Origin: Pseudomonadota bacterium
GTDB lineage: Bacteria; Pseudomonadota; Gammaproteobacteria; Steroidobacterales; Steroidobacteraceae
Reading direction: 5' to 3'
Length of the DNA stretch: 36,035 nucleotides
NCBI GenBank assembly: GCA_021850555.1
Contig: JAJZLX010000142.1
Coordinates: 1 to 36,035, forward strand
Part shown: piece by piece, positions 24,715 through 32,965 of the stretch
Position numbering within the stretch: the stretch's first letter is position 1
How the letters are laid out: each line of letters begins with the position of its first letter
Notes under the pieces: generated by a model
The model's database searches: none
The model's input: the letters and a program-made list of their open reading frames with translations, nothing else
What the model was told of the DNA's origin: nothing
Translations under genes and position numbers: made by a program

Positions 24715-26031
24715 GTGTCGCAACGAGCGGTTGCTGTCTTAGTCGTTGCAACCACGCCGTGGCCGATTGCGGCGCGCGTGGCGGTGCGGCTCGTCTCGCA
24801 TGGCTGTGAAGTGTTCGCACTTTGCCCTCAGGGCCACGTGCTGACTCACGTTTCCGGATTGCAGCGACTCTACCGGTATGCGACTCGCGACACCACGGCA
24901 CAGCTTGCAGCCACGATTGAAGAGGTGCGCCCGCGGATTGTCCTTCCCTGCGATGATCGGGCTGTGTGGCAGCTGCATGACCTGTATGAGCGGGCGCCGC
25001 GCTGGCGCGCCCTGATCGAGGCATCGTTGGGCGCCTCGCGGCATTTCCCCACCGTACGCAGCCGCAGCAAGCTCATGGAGACCGCCCGATCGCTGGGTTT
25101 GCGGGTGCCGCAGACCCGCCTCGTCGGCGAGCCGTCGCAGATCCGCTCGTGGTTCGAGAATGACCCCGGCCCGGCAGTCATGAAGTTCGACGGTACCTGG
25201 GGCGGGCGGGGTGTGGAATTCGTGGGCTCGGCGGAGCACGCGGTGGCCACCTGGCGACGATTTACCCGCGCCCAGTCCTTCAGTGTGGCTTGGAAACATC
25301 GCGTGATCAACGGTGATCCGCTCGCGTTCTGGCAAGGTGCGCAGCGACTGGGTCGGTCCGTCTCGCTGCAGACGTTCGTTCCGGGTGAGCCGGCGAATGT
25401 CATGGTCGCCTGCTGGCGGGGTGAGGTTCTCGGCGCAGTCAGCGTAAGAGCGGTGTGCACCCAGGGCTCGACGGGTGCCTGCACCATCGTCCAGCTCTGC
25501 AAGGACGAGGAAATGACCCGCGCAGCGGTCAGCTTGGCCGCGGAGCTGGGGCTCTCAGGCTTCTTCGGCCTGGATTATGTCATCGAGGCGGGCACCGGCA
25601 GGGCGCATCTGATCGAGCTCAATCCCCGCTGCACCCAACTGGGTCATTTGGTCCTGCCCGGGCAGGGGGATCTCATCGGAATGCTCTGTGCCAAGCTGGG
25701 CGCTTCCGGCGGCGCGCAGCGTGATGCGCCGATTACCGCCGATATGATAGCCCTGTTCCCGCAAGCGCTCGCATGGAATCCGGACAGCCCGCACCTTGCG
25801 AATTGCCACCACGATATCCCCTGGACCGAGCCGGCCGTCATCCGCGAGCTGCTGCGCGACTCCTGGGCCGAGCGCCGGCTGCTCGCGCGGCTGTATCATC
25901 GCCTGCGCGGAAGCAAGCGCGATCCCGTGCCGAGTCTCGAGGCTTTCATGCAGCTGGCGTCGGCTTCGGAGCGCCCGAGGGCCCTCGACGGCGCGCCTGT
26001 CGGAAGCGGGCCGGGCTGGCGCAAAGTCTGA
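24715..26031 (+). CDS. ATP-grasp carboxylate-amine ligase-like protein
   Basis: A 438-residue ATP-grasp protein starting with GTG. The N-terminal Rossmann-like part (AVLVVATTPWPIAARVAVRL) ends in RIVLPCDDRAVWQLHDLY. The ATP-grasp domain follows, with AVMKFDGTWGGRGVEFVG (about 154-171; ATP-binding Lys and glycine loop), LQTFVPGEPANVMVACW, and the metal-binding LIELNPRCTQLGHL (about 299-312; Glu and Asn). Such enzymes form an acyl-phosphate and then a peptide-like or thioester bond. The substrate is unknown; attachment of an amino compound to a carboxyl sugar or another acid would suit the locus. It is followed after 90 nt by an FAD oxidoreductase, and the two probably form a unit. Confidence 0.85.
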   Translation: MSQRAVAVLVVATTPWPIAARVAVRLVSHGCEVFALCPQGHVLTHVSGLQRLYRYATRDTTAQLAATIEEVRPRIVLPCDDRAVWQLHDLYERAPRWRALIEASLGASRHFPTVRSRSKLMETARSLGLRVPQTRLVGEPSQIRSWFENDPGPAVMKFDGTWGGRGVEFVGSAEHAVATWRRFTRAQSFSVAWKHRVINGDPLAFWQGAQRLGRSVSLQTFVPGEPANVMVACWRGEVLGAVSVRAVCTQGSTGACTIVQLCKDEEMTRAAVSLAAELGLSGFFGLDYVIEAGTGRAHLIELNPRCTQLGHLVLPGQGDLIGMLCAKLGASGGAQRDAPITADMIALFPQALAWNPDSPHLANCHHDIPWTEPAVIRELLRDSWAERRLLARLYHRLRGSKRDPVPSLEAFMQLASASERPRALDGAPVGSGPGWRKV

Positions 26032-26121
26032 CGGCCACCGAAGGTCTGTGGCCCCGGGCAGCGCCGCCGGCTGCGGTTGATTGGATCGATTGCTCGAGAC
26101 GATTACAAGAGGGCAGAGCGA

Positions 26122-27330
26122 GTGCACGCGACTGAGCTGCCAATAGCCATCATCGGCGCAGGTCCCTACGGTTTGTCAATCGCCGCCCACCTGAGAGGGC
26201 GCGGTATTCCCTTTCGCATCTTCGGGCAGCCCATGCAGAGCTGGCGGGAGCAGATGCCGGCAGGCATGCTGCTGAAGTCAGAGGGCTTTGCCTCCAATAT
26301 CTGCGACCCCGATGATGAATTCACGCTGGGCAGATACTGCCGGGAAGAGGGTATCGCGTATGCGGACGTCGGTGAGCCGGTACGATTGGAAACCTTCGTC
26401 GCCTACGGCCTGGAGTTTCAGCGCCGGTACGCCCCGCAGCTGGAGCGGCAGCATGTGACCGCGGTCAAGCGGCTGCGCGGGGGCTTTGCCCTCACCACCG
26501 GTGCCGGGGAAACACTGCGCGCGAGCCGCCTGATCGTCGCGGCCGGCATATCGCATTTCTCGTACGTCCCGCCCGTGCTGCGCGGATATCCCCCGGGGCT
26601 GGTCAGCCACAGCTCGATGCACAGCGATGCGGCTCGTTTCAAGGGCCAAACGGTCGCGATCATCGGTGGCGGCGCTTCCGCCGTCGATCTTGCCGCGCTG
26701 ATGCATGAAGCGGACGTGGACGTCAGGCTGATCGCGCGGCGCCCGTCGATCGGCTTTCATGCGCCGTCGCACGAGCCGCGCAGTCTCGTGAGCCGCGTGT
26801 GTGTCCCCCGCTCCGGCCTCGGGCTCGGATGGCGCTCGCGGCTGTGCACGGACGCTCCGCTGCTCTTTCACGCCATGCCCGCCCGGTTGCGCGTGCGGGT
26901 GGTGCAGCGGCACCTGGGACCCGCCCCCGGGTGGTTCATGAAAGACCGGGTGGAGGGGAAAATTCCGATTCAACTGGGCGCCACGATCAAGGGACTGAGC
27001 CTGGCACATGGGCGAAAGCCCGAACTGCTCCTCGCCCGGGCGAGTACCGCAGCGCAGGCCATGGCCGTCGACCACGTAGTGGCGGCAACGGGCTACAAAG
27101 CGCTGGCGGAGCGCCTCGCATTCCTGGACCAGGGGCTGAGAAGCGCCATTCGCACGGTTGACGGCGCGCCCGCATTGAGCCGGAATTTCGAGTCCTCGGT
27201 GCCGGGACTCTATTTCGTCGGTCTCGCCTCGGCGAACAGCTTCGGCCCCCTCGCCCGATTCGCCTTCGGCGCGCAATTCACCGCCAGGCGCCTCACGCGA
27301 CACCTTGCCGCGCTCGGGGCGGCGAGGTAG
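26122..27330 (+). CDS. FAD/NAD(P)-dependent oxidoreductase, monooxygenase-like
   Basis: A 402-residue two-dinucleotide-fold flavoprotein. The GTG at 26122 is preferred, with AGAGGG 8 nt upstream; a TTG 15 codons earlier is possible. FAD binding is IAIIGAGPYGLSIAAHL near the N-terminus, and NAD(P)H binding is VAIIGGGASAVDLAALM in the middle. PAGMLLKSEGFASNICDPDD and the C-terminal GLYFVGLASANSFGPLARFA are typical of the flavin monooxygenase/lysine-ornithine N-hydroxylase-related group. It could hydroxylate an amine or oxidise the product of the ATP-grasp enzyme; the exact reaction cannot be read from sequence. It is convergent with the lectin lipoprotein, 33 nt away. Confidence 0.85.
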   Translation: MHATELPIAIIGAGPYGLSIAAHLRGRGIPFRIFGQPMQSWREQMPAGMLLKSEGFASNICDPDDEFTLGRYCREEGIAYADVGEPVRLETFVAYGLEFQRRYAPQLERQHVTAVKRLRGGFALTTGAGETLRASRLIVAAGISHFSYVPPVLRGYPPGLVSHSSMHSDAARFKGQTVAIIGGGASAVDLAALMHEADVDVRLIARRPSIGFHAPSHEPRSLVSRVCVPRSGLGLGWRSRLCTDAPLLFHAMPARLRVRVVQRHLGPAPGWFMKDRVEGKIPIQLGATIKGLSLAHGRKPELLLARASTAAQAMAVDHVVAATGYKALAERLAFLDQGLRSAIRTVDGAPALSRNFESSVPGLYFVGLASANSFGPLARFAFGAQFTARRLTRHLAALGAAR

Positions 27331-27363
27331 CGAGCGATTGCGGCAGTGCTGCGAACAACCGCC

Positions 27364-29481
27364 TCAATTCTGGAACGTCAGCGCGGAGAGCTTGTAGATC
27401 GTGTCCTGGTTCCAGTTGGTGGATCCGGTGAAGCCGATGTACGCGGTGTCGCCGCCGACTGTCGCCGGAATGTCGATCGGCCAGCTCGTCGAGTACGTGC
27501 CGCCCGTGACGGTGTCCTTCATCGACATCGACAGCGTCGTGCCATTGTAGGTCAAGGTGACATTGATCGGGTCGCCGCTGTTGAGCGTTATGCCTGTGAT
27601 CGGCTCCTGCGGCGATGTGTCCGTGGGCGGCGCGCCGTCCGTGTAAAGCCCGGTCGTGTTTCCCGGGCTCGTGGTCGAATCGAACTTGACCGCGACGCTT
27701 GCCAGCGTGTTCTGGTAGCCGAGGCCGCCGATCGGCAATCCCAGGTCGTATGGGCCACCGCTCACCTGCGTGCTGCTGGTATCGGTGCCCGGCGCGTTCT
27801 GGTTCTGTATGACGAATGCCATTCCGTAGCCCGATGCGCGCGCAAATTGCATCGTGAACGATGCGCTGAAGTTCTGAATGTTCACGGGCACGACATACCA
27901 AGCGGCCCCGACCTCCGATACTTCGGCGCTGTCCGAGTCGGTCAGCTCGATATCCGGCCCATCGATCGTTGCCGTTCCTACCGTCGAGAAAAGATTGGCC
28001 GCGTTCGTAAAGCCGTTCGGAAAGTCCACCGGCGGCGTCCCGGAGCTTCCGATCGAGTAGTCCGCGCCGGCAACCGGGCTGTCGGTATAACCGGGCTCCA
28101 CCGCGACCGCCTGCACGTAGTCAGTCGAGCTCACCGTGATCGGGCTGGTATAGGGGGTCGATGCGGTGGTGGGCGGCTTGCCGTCCGTCGTGTAGTAGAG
28201 TGCGGCGCCGACGGGACCGCTGATCGCGACGGTCTGCGGGCTCGTGTAAGAGCCCGCGGCGGCGCAAAAGGTCGGAGCCGGCAGTGTCGGGTCGATGCCT
28301 TGCCACCAGCTCCAGGAGTTGATCGTCTGAGCGACCGCCGGGATGGTGCCGGCGCCGAAGCCGACATAAGCGGTGTCGCCGCCGACGATCGCGGGAATGT
28401 CGACCGGCCAGCTGAATCGGGCCTGCGCTCCCGTACTCGTGTCGGTCAGCACCATGGTCAGCGTGGCGCCATCGTAGGTGATGTGCGCGTCCATCACATC
28501 ACCGCTCTGCAGGTCTATGCCCTGTGGAGTCAGATCAAGTACGGGCGAGATCCCGTTGTCTATGAATTGCCCGCCGTCAATATAAAGGCCCGTCAAGCTT
28601 GGGTTGGCCTCGACGGTGTAGTTGCTGCCGTTTGGCGTCGCATTGAAAGCGATCCCGATGCTGTCGGCGATGGCGTTGTCCGGATTATTGTACGTGTAGG
28701 TGAAATACCCGATGCCATTGGCATCGGCGTGTGCCGAGGTGCCGCGCGGATCGTTCTGGATGACGAAGGTCATGCCGTATCCGCCGGGCGTGATGCGGAA
28801 GGTGAAGTCGGTGGTAAACGACTGGATGTTGACCTTCGTATTGTACCAGGCGGCGCCGGCCTCGTGCTGGCCCACCGCTCCGTTGGTGACTTCAATGGTG
28901 GAGCCGCTGAATGAGGCGGCATCTGGACCGATGGTGAAACTGCTTTGCGCGCCCGCAAACCCGCTGGGAAAGCCGAAAACCAGCGATGCGGGTGTGCCCG
29001 ACGGTGCGGCGCTCGAATGACTCGTGCAGTTGGGCGCAGCCGCCACCGCAATGGCAAACGACGGCAGTGCGGCCGATTTCTGCGAGTTGCTCACGCTGAT
29101 GAGGATGTTGCTGTCGGTGCCGACATCCGAAGCCGTCGGTGTTCCCGAAAGCGTGCCGTTCGTGCTGCTGAAGCTCGCCCAGGCCGGCCTGTTCTGGATG
29201 CTGAAGCTCAGCGATTGACCTGAGGAATTCTGCACCGTAGGCGTGAATGCATACGGCAGGCCGACCTGGGCTTTCGTCGAGGGTGTGCCGCTGATCGACG
29301 GCGCTGCAGTGCCGCTGGACGAGCCTGTGGAGGACGAGCCTGTGGAGGAGGAGCCGGCTATGGAGGTGGCGGACGAGGACGGGCGGATCATCGAGGGCCC
29401 GCTTCCCCCACAGCCCGCCGTTACGCTGAAAATGACTGCGCACAGTACACATGTGCTCGTCTTCAGGTGATTGCGCGACAT
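27364..29481 (-). CDS. Putative exported lipoprotein with two legume-lectin-like domains
   Basis: A 705-residue secreted protein. GAGGGGAG lies before the ATG. The signal peptide is KTSTCVLCAVIFSVTAGC with probable lipidation Cys24 (the -3 position is Thr, so the lipobox is imperfect). A Ser/Thr-rich linker (about 30-58) follows, then an Ig-like putative-Ig (He_PIG) domain (about 58-150: ending GTLSGTPTASDVGT). A first L-type lectin-like sandwich spans about 165-400, a chitobiase/hexosaminidase C-terminal-type domain about 405-480 (ALYYTTDGKPPTT), and a second lectin-like sandwich about 490-705. Both sandwiches share AAWY-x(4)-NIQ-F, YGM-FVIQN and VGGDTAY-GF. It likely binds EPS or surface glycans and holds the matrix. 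A c-di-GMP-I riboswitch lies in its leader. Confidence 0.85.
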   Translation of the reverse strand: MSRNHLKTSTCVLCAVIFSVTAGCGGSGPSMIRPSSSATSIAGSSSTGSSSTGSSSGTAAPSISGTPSTKAQVGLPYAFTPTVQNSSGQSLSFSIQNRPAWASFSSTNGTLSGTPTASDVGTDSNILISVSNSQKSAALPSFAIAVAAAPNCTSHSSAAPSGTPASLVFGFPSGFAGAQSSFTIGPDAASFSGSTIEVTNGAVGQHEAGAAWYNTKVNIQSFTTDFTFRITPGGYGMTFVIQNDPRGTSAHADANGIGYFTYTYNNPDNAIADSIGIAFNATPNGSNYTVEANPSLTGLYIDGGQFIDNGISPVLDLTPQGIDLQSGDVMDAHITYDGATLTMVLTDTSTGAQARFSWPVDIPAIVGGDTAYVGFGAGTIPAVAQTINSWSWWQGIDPTLPAPTFCAAAGSYTSPQTVAISGPVGAALYYTTDGKPPTTASTPYTSPITVSSTDYVQAVAVEPGYTDSPVAGADYSIGSSGTPPVDFPNGFTNAANLFSTVGTATIDGPDIELTDSDSAEVSEVGAAWYVVPVNIQNFSASFTMQFARASGYGMAFVIQNQNAPGTDTSSTQVSGGPYDLGLPIGGLGYQNTLASVAVKFDSTTSPGNTTGLYTDGAPPTDTSPQEPITGITLNSGDPINVTLTYNGTTLSMSMKDTVTGGTYSTSWPIDIPATVGGDTAYIGFTGSTNWNQDTIYKLSALTFQN

Positions 29482-29597
29482 CCGTCTCCCCTCGATCGTG
29501 AACGCGAACTCTTGAGCCCAGAGTGCAATCGGCCCGGATTCAACGCCCTCGGATCATCGGATAACGGTAGACGACAAGTCCGACGTCGCCGCCGGAA

Positions 29598-29682
29598 GCT
29601 CATCGGCAACCCCGCTATCTCGAGCCGTGGATTCGAGACCGGAGGCTTTGCGTCCCCGCCTCGCGGCGGGTTTGCCTCGTGC
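29598..29682 (-). promoter_or_regulatory. Cyclic-di-GMP-I (GEMM-I) riboswitch
   Basis: Read leftward, the leader contains GCACGAGGCAAACC, then a GC hairpin (CCCGCC/GGCGGG, GNRA-type loop). The conserved core GGACGCAAAGCCTCCGG follows, then a second, variable stem (TCTCGA...TCGAGA) and the closing TAGCGGGGTTGCCGATG. Order and conserved bases match the GEMM-I aptamer, including the tetraloop/receptor arrangement. It starts about 200 nt and ends about 117 nt before the lipoprotein ATG at 29481. No obvious oligo-U terminator follows, so I cannot say whether control is transcriptional or translational, nor ON or OFF. Confidence 0.93.
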
Positions 29683-29691
29683 AGCGCGATT

Positions 29692-29700
29692 CTTATAGCA
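29692..29700 (-). promoter_or_regulatory. Extended -10 promoter for the riboswitch/lipoprotein transcript
   Basis: Leftward TGC-TATAAG is a good extended -10 element (TGn plus 5 of 6 of TATAAT). A start site about 7 nt further on would fall near 29685, just at the 5' edge of the riboswitch aptamer. No consensus -35 is seen at 17 nt, as is common for extended -10 promoters. Confidence 0.6.
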
Positions 29701-30266
29701 CAGAGACAACGCGCAAAATATCGCGTTGCTTCACAGTCCACAACGGGTCGTCAACAGGCGACAGCTGCAACACATGTTTGTCGCCGGATTCCGACGATTT
29801 CCGGCAGAATATTGTCAGATTGTGAGTGAGCCTGATCACGCCCGCGGCGTGGGCGGCCGGTACAGGGGAGGGGAAGCGGGGAGGATCGACGCATCGACAC
29901 CGAGTGGCGGCGGGGAGCAACGGGGCTCCCGAGGTGGCGAAGAATGGGCGGTCGTCCGGGCCGGCGCCGGTGATCCGGGGACGGCGAGGCGAGCGAGTGC
30001 GGTTGCCTCAGGCGGCCGTGCGCCGCGGCCGATGAGCTCCGCCACCAGCGCTTCTGAATCGGCTGTTCGTCCGCGGGTCGAGGGCATCGGCGCTAAAGTA
30101 CGCGGCCGGCTGCCGGGCTCTTGGCCGCCCGCCACTTGCGGGCGTTCTTAACTATGTAGAGAATTCCATTGAAATTATTGAGGATTCTCGTGCGACGCGT
30201 TTCCATGCCGGCACGACTGCCCAGTGAACTCGCTCCTCCCGTAGCCGGTATCGGCGGCGGTGCCCC
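29701..30266. other. Intergenic region with AT-rich patches upstream of the GMC gene
   Basis: This divergent region lies between the riboswitch promoter and the GMC oxidoreductase. AT-rich stretches lie at 29711-29830 and 30145-30192. The latter begins with TTCTTAACTA (30145-30154), which on the other strand differs by one base from TACTTAAGAA at 407 and 10108; it probably holds the GMC promoter. Open frames of 75-141 codons here are Arg/Gly/Pro-rich and not convincing. I recognise no gene. Confidence 0.4.
30127..30149 (+). terminator. Possible intrinsic terminator hairpin
   Basis: GCCCGC (30127-30132), loop CACTT and GCGGGC (30138-30143) form a strong 6-bp stem followed by GTTCTT. The U tract is short, and no rightward gene lies directly upstream, so the function is doubtful. 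It could end an unannotated rightward transcript or insulate the GMC promoter. Confidence 0.3.
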
Positions 30267-31811
30267 GTGTCTGCCGATCTGATCGACGGATCAAAGACCT
30301 GGGACGTCATCGTGATCGGCAGCGGAATCGGTGGCTCGACCGTGGCCCATGCGCTCGCCCTGAGGGGGCTGGAGGTGGTGGTCCTTGAGAAGGGCAGGCG
30401 GGTCACGGCGGCCGGGGACTGGGAGCAGAGCACGGCGCCCGCGGCACGGATCGAGCGCGGCTGGTGGCCATTGCCGATGAGCGAGCGCAGGAGCGACGGT
30501 ACCTACGCGAGCGTCTTTGCGGCCATCGGCTGTGCCGTTGGCGGATCGTCCATCCATTTTGCCGCCGCTCTCGAGCGCATGGCGCCGACGGATTTTCAGG
30601 CGCTCACAACGCCCGCCCGCACTCTGCCGGCGTGGCCGGTCTCGTACGAGCAGTTCCTGCCGTACTACGAGGCGGCGGAGGTACTCTACCGCGTGCAGAT
30701 GGCCTCGGATGCGGCGATGCGCAGGCTGAGCGAATGGGACCGGGCCCTCATGGAGAGCATGCGGCGCAAAGGCATGCGACCCGAAGTCCTGCACGTGGGA
30801 ATACGCTATGACGAGGAATGCGAGGAATGCATCGGCAGGGTTTGCCCCAGAAATTGCAAGTCCGACGCATGGTCAGTGTGCCTCGAGGATGCTCTGCGTC
30901 GCGGGAACTGCCGGCTGCTGCAGAACTGCGACGTTCAATCGCTGGAGGCGAGGGCGAGCAGTGTGCAGGGCGTGCGAGCGATCTGCGACGGAAAGGAGAC
31001 TTTCATTCGCGGCCGGGTGGTGGTGCTCTGCGCGGGCGCCTTGCGCTCGCCCTTGATCCTGCTGCGCTCCGCGAGCCCAGCCTGGCCGACCGGACTGGCA
31101 AACCGCTCCGACCAGGTCGGCCGCAATCTGATGTTCCATACCGCGGACCTTCTCGCGCTCTGGGCGCCTCACCGGTACGATCAGCACGGCAAGCAGAAGA
31201 AGGCCCTCTCGATCAGGGATTTCTATCTTCTCGAGGGCGAGCGGCTCGGCTCTGTGCAGAGCATGGGCATCGAAATCGGGCGAGGCGCCATAGCGGCGCA
31301 TCTGAAGAGCCTCATGCGCAGCCGTGGGGTCCGCAGCGAGCGGCTGCTCTCGATGCTGGCGAAGGTTCCCTCTCATCTGGGAGCGGTACTGTTCGGCAAC
31401 GCCGGGCTGTTCGCGGCGATGACGGAAGACGATCCCAATCCCGATAACAGAGTCACCCTCGACCCGGAACAGGCCGACGGCGCGCGCTTCACTTACACGA
31501 TGACCGATGATCTGCGCCGCCGCGCCGATGCGCTGCGCGATGAATTTGCCGCGGCGATCAGGCCCTGGCGTCTGGCGCGCCTCTCGCCGGCGCTGTCGAT
31601 GAATTATGGGCACCCTTGCGGAACCTGCCGGTTTGGCGACGACCCCGGCAGCAGCGTTCTCGACCCCGACTGCAAGGCGCACGGCTTGCGCAATCTGTTC
31701 GTGGTGGACGCCTCGTTCATGCCGCGCAGCGGCGCGATCAACCCCAGCCTCACCATCGCGGCGAACGCGCTGCGTGTTGCGCCCAGGATTGCGGCGGCGG
31801 TCGCCGATTAG
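30267..31811 (+). CDS. GMC-family FAD oxidoreductase with a four-cysteine motif
   Basis: A 514-residue flavoenzyme starting GTG. FAD binding is DVIVIGSGIGGSTVAHAL followed by VVVLEKG. AIGCAVGGSSIHFAAAL is the second FAD-contact region, and VVVLCAGALRSPLILLRSA is the GMC signature 2. The C-terminal HPCGTCRFG, then NLFVVDASFMPRSGAINPSL holds the active-site His and Asn. Between residues 185 and 197 are Cys185-x2-Cys188-x4-Cys193-x3-Cys197, which could bind a metal or Fe-S cluster or form disulfides. GMC enzymes oxidise primary or secondary alcohols, including sugars. It has no signal peptide, and no strong ribosome binding site is seen. Confidence 0.88.
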   Translation: MSADLIDGSKTWDVIVIGSGIGGSTVAHALALRGLEVVVLEKGRRVTAAGDWEQSTAPAARIERGWWPLPMSERRSDGTYASVFAAIGCAVGGSSIHFAAALERMAPTDFQALTTPARTLPAWPVSYEQFLPYYEAAEVLYRVQMASDAAMRRLSEWDRALMESMRRKGMRPEVLHVGIRYDEECEECIGRVCPRNCKSDAWSVCLEDALRRGNCRLLQNCDVQSLEARASSVQGVRAICDGKETFIRGRVVVLCAGALRSPLILLRSASPAWPTGLANRSDQVGRNLMFHTADLLALWAPHRYDQHGKQKKALSIRDFYLLEGERLGSVQSMGIEIGRGAIAAHLKSLMRSRGVRSERLLSMLAKVPSHLGAVLFGNAGLFAAMTEDDPNPDNRVTLDPEQADGARFTYTMTDDLRRRADALRDEFAAAIRPWRLARLSPALSMNYGHPCGTCRFGDDPGSSVLDPDCKAHGLRNLFVVDASFMPRSGAINPSLTIAANALRVAPRIAAAVAD

Positions 31812-31955
31812 GCGTTCCCCGGCGACGGCGGTAGCAGCACCGATTCAGACTGGACCGTGACGTCCGTCACACCCGCCGGACCCGGGCGCGCCGTGCGGAC
31901 GACCCCCTGCGCGCGACAGATCCGCGGGACGCCGAGATAAGGTCAAGCAGACGAT

Positions 31956-31983
31956 TTGTCGTCGCGCAAGAACCTGCTAAAAT
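31956..31983 (+). promoter_or_regulatory. Sigma-70-type promoter upstream of the dioxygenase gene
   Basis: TTGTCG (31956-31961), a 16-nt spacer and TAAAAT (31978-31983) make a plausible promoter with a start near 31990, giving a leader of about 135 nt before 32126. The rest of the 314-nt gap 31812-32125 holds no gene I can support. The near-palindrome TTGT-GCG-ACAA lies at about 32080-32090 and could be an operator. Confidence 0.5.
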
Positions 31984-32125
31984 TTCAATGCCATCCGGGG
32001 GGAGGGGGCATGCGCGCCATCGCCCGACGGCAAGAATCATTCCCGCCCTGCAGTGACCGTCATCGAGCGGCAACGCGATTTGTGCGACAATATCCGGGCG
32101 CAACTTGATCTGTCGCTGAAAAACA

Positions 32126-32965
32126 ATGCTCTCAACAAAGCAGCTGACGATCGGACATTTCCTGCCGCTGGCCCGCATGCACGAGCTGGCGCAGTCCGCA
32201 CGGTCGTCATACCTGGCCGCAACGCCGTTTCCGCATCTCGTCATCGACGACTTCTTTGATCCGGCGGTTGTGGATGATGTGCTTGGCGAGTTTCCGGCGC
32301 CCGGGCAGATCGACTGGCAGAAATTCGACAACGGGGAGGAAATCAAGCTCGCTTCCACGGCCGAGGCCGCCTTCGGGCCGGCGACGCGGCTGTTGCTTTA
32401 CCACCTGAACTCGAAGACGTTCCTGGAGTTCTTGAGCGCCGTCACCGGAATCGAGCACCTCATTCCCGATCCCGGCTTCGAAGGCGGTGGCCTGCATCAG
32501 ATCGTGCGTGGAGGCAAGCTGGGGGTGCATGCGGACTTCAACAGGCACCGGCAGTACGGTCTGGACCGGCGCCTGAACATGCTGGTGTATCTCAACAAGA
32601 ACTGGCGTGAGGAGTACGGCGGTCATCTGGAGCTTTGGAATCGGCAGATGACCGGGGCCGAAGCGAAGGTGCTGCCGTTGTTCAATCGCGTGATGATTTT
32701 CAGCACGACGGATTTCACGTATCACGGTCATCCCGATCCTTTGCAATGCCCGGAAGGCATGACTCGAAAATCGCTTGCGTTGTATTACTACACCAACGGC
32801 AGGCCGGCTGAAGAGATCACGGGAGGACATTCGACGTTGTTTCGCGCCAGGGGCGAGGCCGATTTCAGGCTCACGCCGGGTCAGCGAATGCGCAAATTGG
32901 CTGCCGACCTCCTGCCCCCGATACTCGCCCGGGGTCTGCGCAGGGTTTTCCAGCCGTCTCGGTGA
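32126..32965 (+). CDS. 2-oxoglutarate/Fe(II)-dependent dioxygenase (prolyl-4-hydroxylase-like)
   Basis: A 279-residue protein with the double-stranded beta-helix metal set. His135 and Asp137 are in LGVHADFNRH, the distal His is His200 in FTYHGHPDP, and an Arg (in MTRKSLALYYYT) would bind the 2-oxoglutarate carboxylate. PFPHLVIDDFFDPAVVDDVL near the N-terminus and the YGGHLELWN strand are typical of the 2OG-Fe(II) oxygenase superfamily members found in EPS and glycan loci. It probably hydroxylates a sugar, amino-acid or lipid substituent. Its TGA overlaps the GTG of the acetyltransferase gene (GTGA at 32962-32965), so the two are coupled. Confidence 0.9.
   Translation: MLSTKQLTIGHFLPLARMHELAQSARSSYLAATPFPHLVIDDFFDPAVVDDVLGEFPAPGQIDWQKFDNGEEIKLASTAEAAFGPATRLLLYHLNSKTFLEFLSAVTGIEHLIPDPGFEGGGLHQIVRGGKLGVHADFNRHRQYGLDRRLNMLVYLNKNWREEYGGHLELWNRQMTGAEAKVLPLFNRVMIFSTTDFTYHGHPDPLQCPEGMTRKSLALYYYTNGRPAEEITGGHSTLFRARGEADFRLTPGQRMRKLAADLLPPILARGLRRVFQPSR

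Noticed and set aside
29655..29670. GC hairpin CCCGCC/GGCGGG as a rho-independent terminator
   Set aside because: It is the first paired element of the c-di-GMP-I riboswitch on the minus strand, and no U tract follows.
29726..30151. 141-codon rightward frame in the GMC upstream region
   Set aside because: Gly/Arg/Ser-rich translation without motifs, crosses the hairpin at 30127-30143, and lacks a ribosome binding site.
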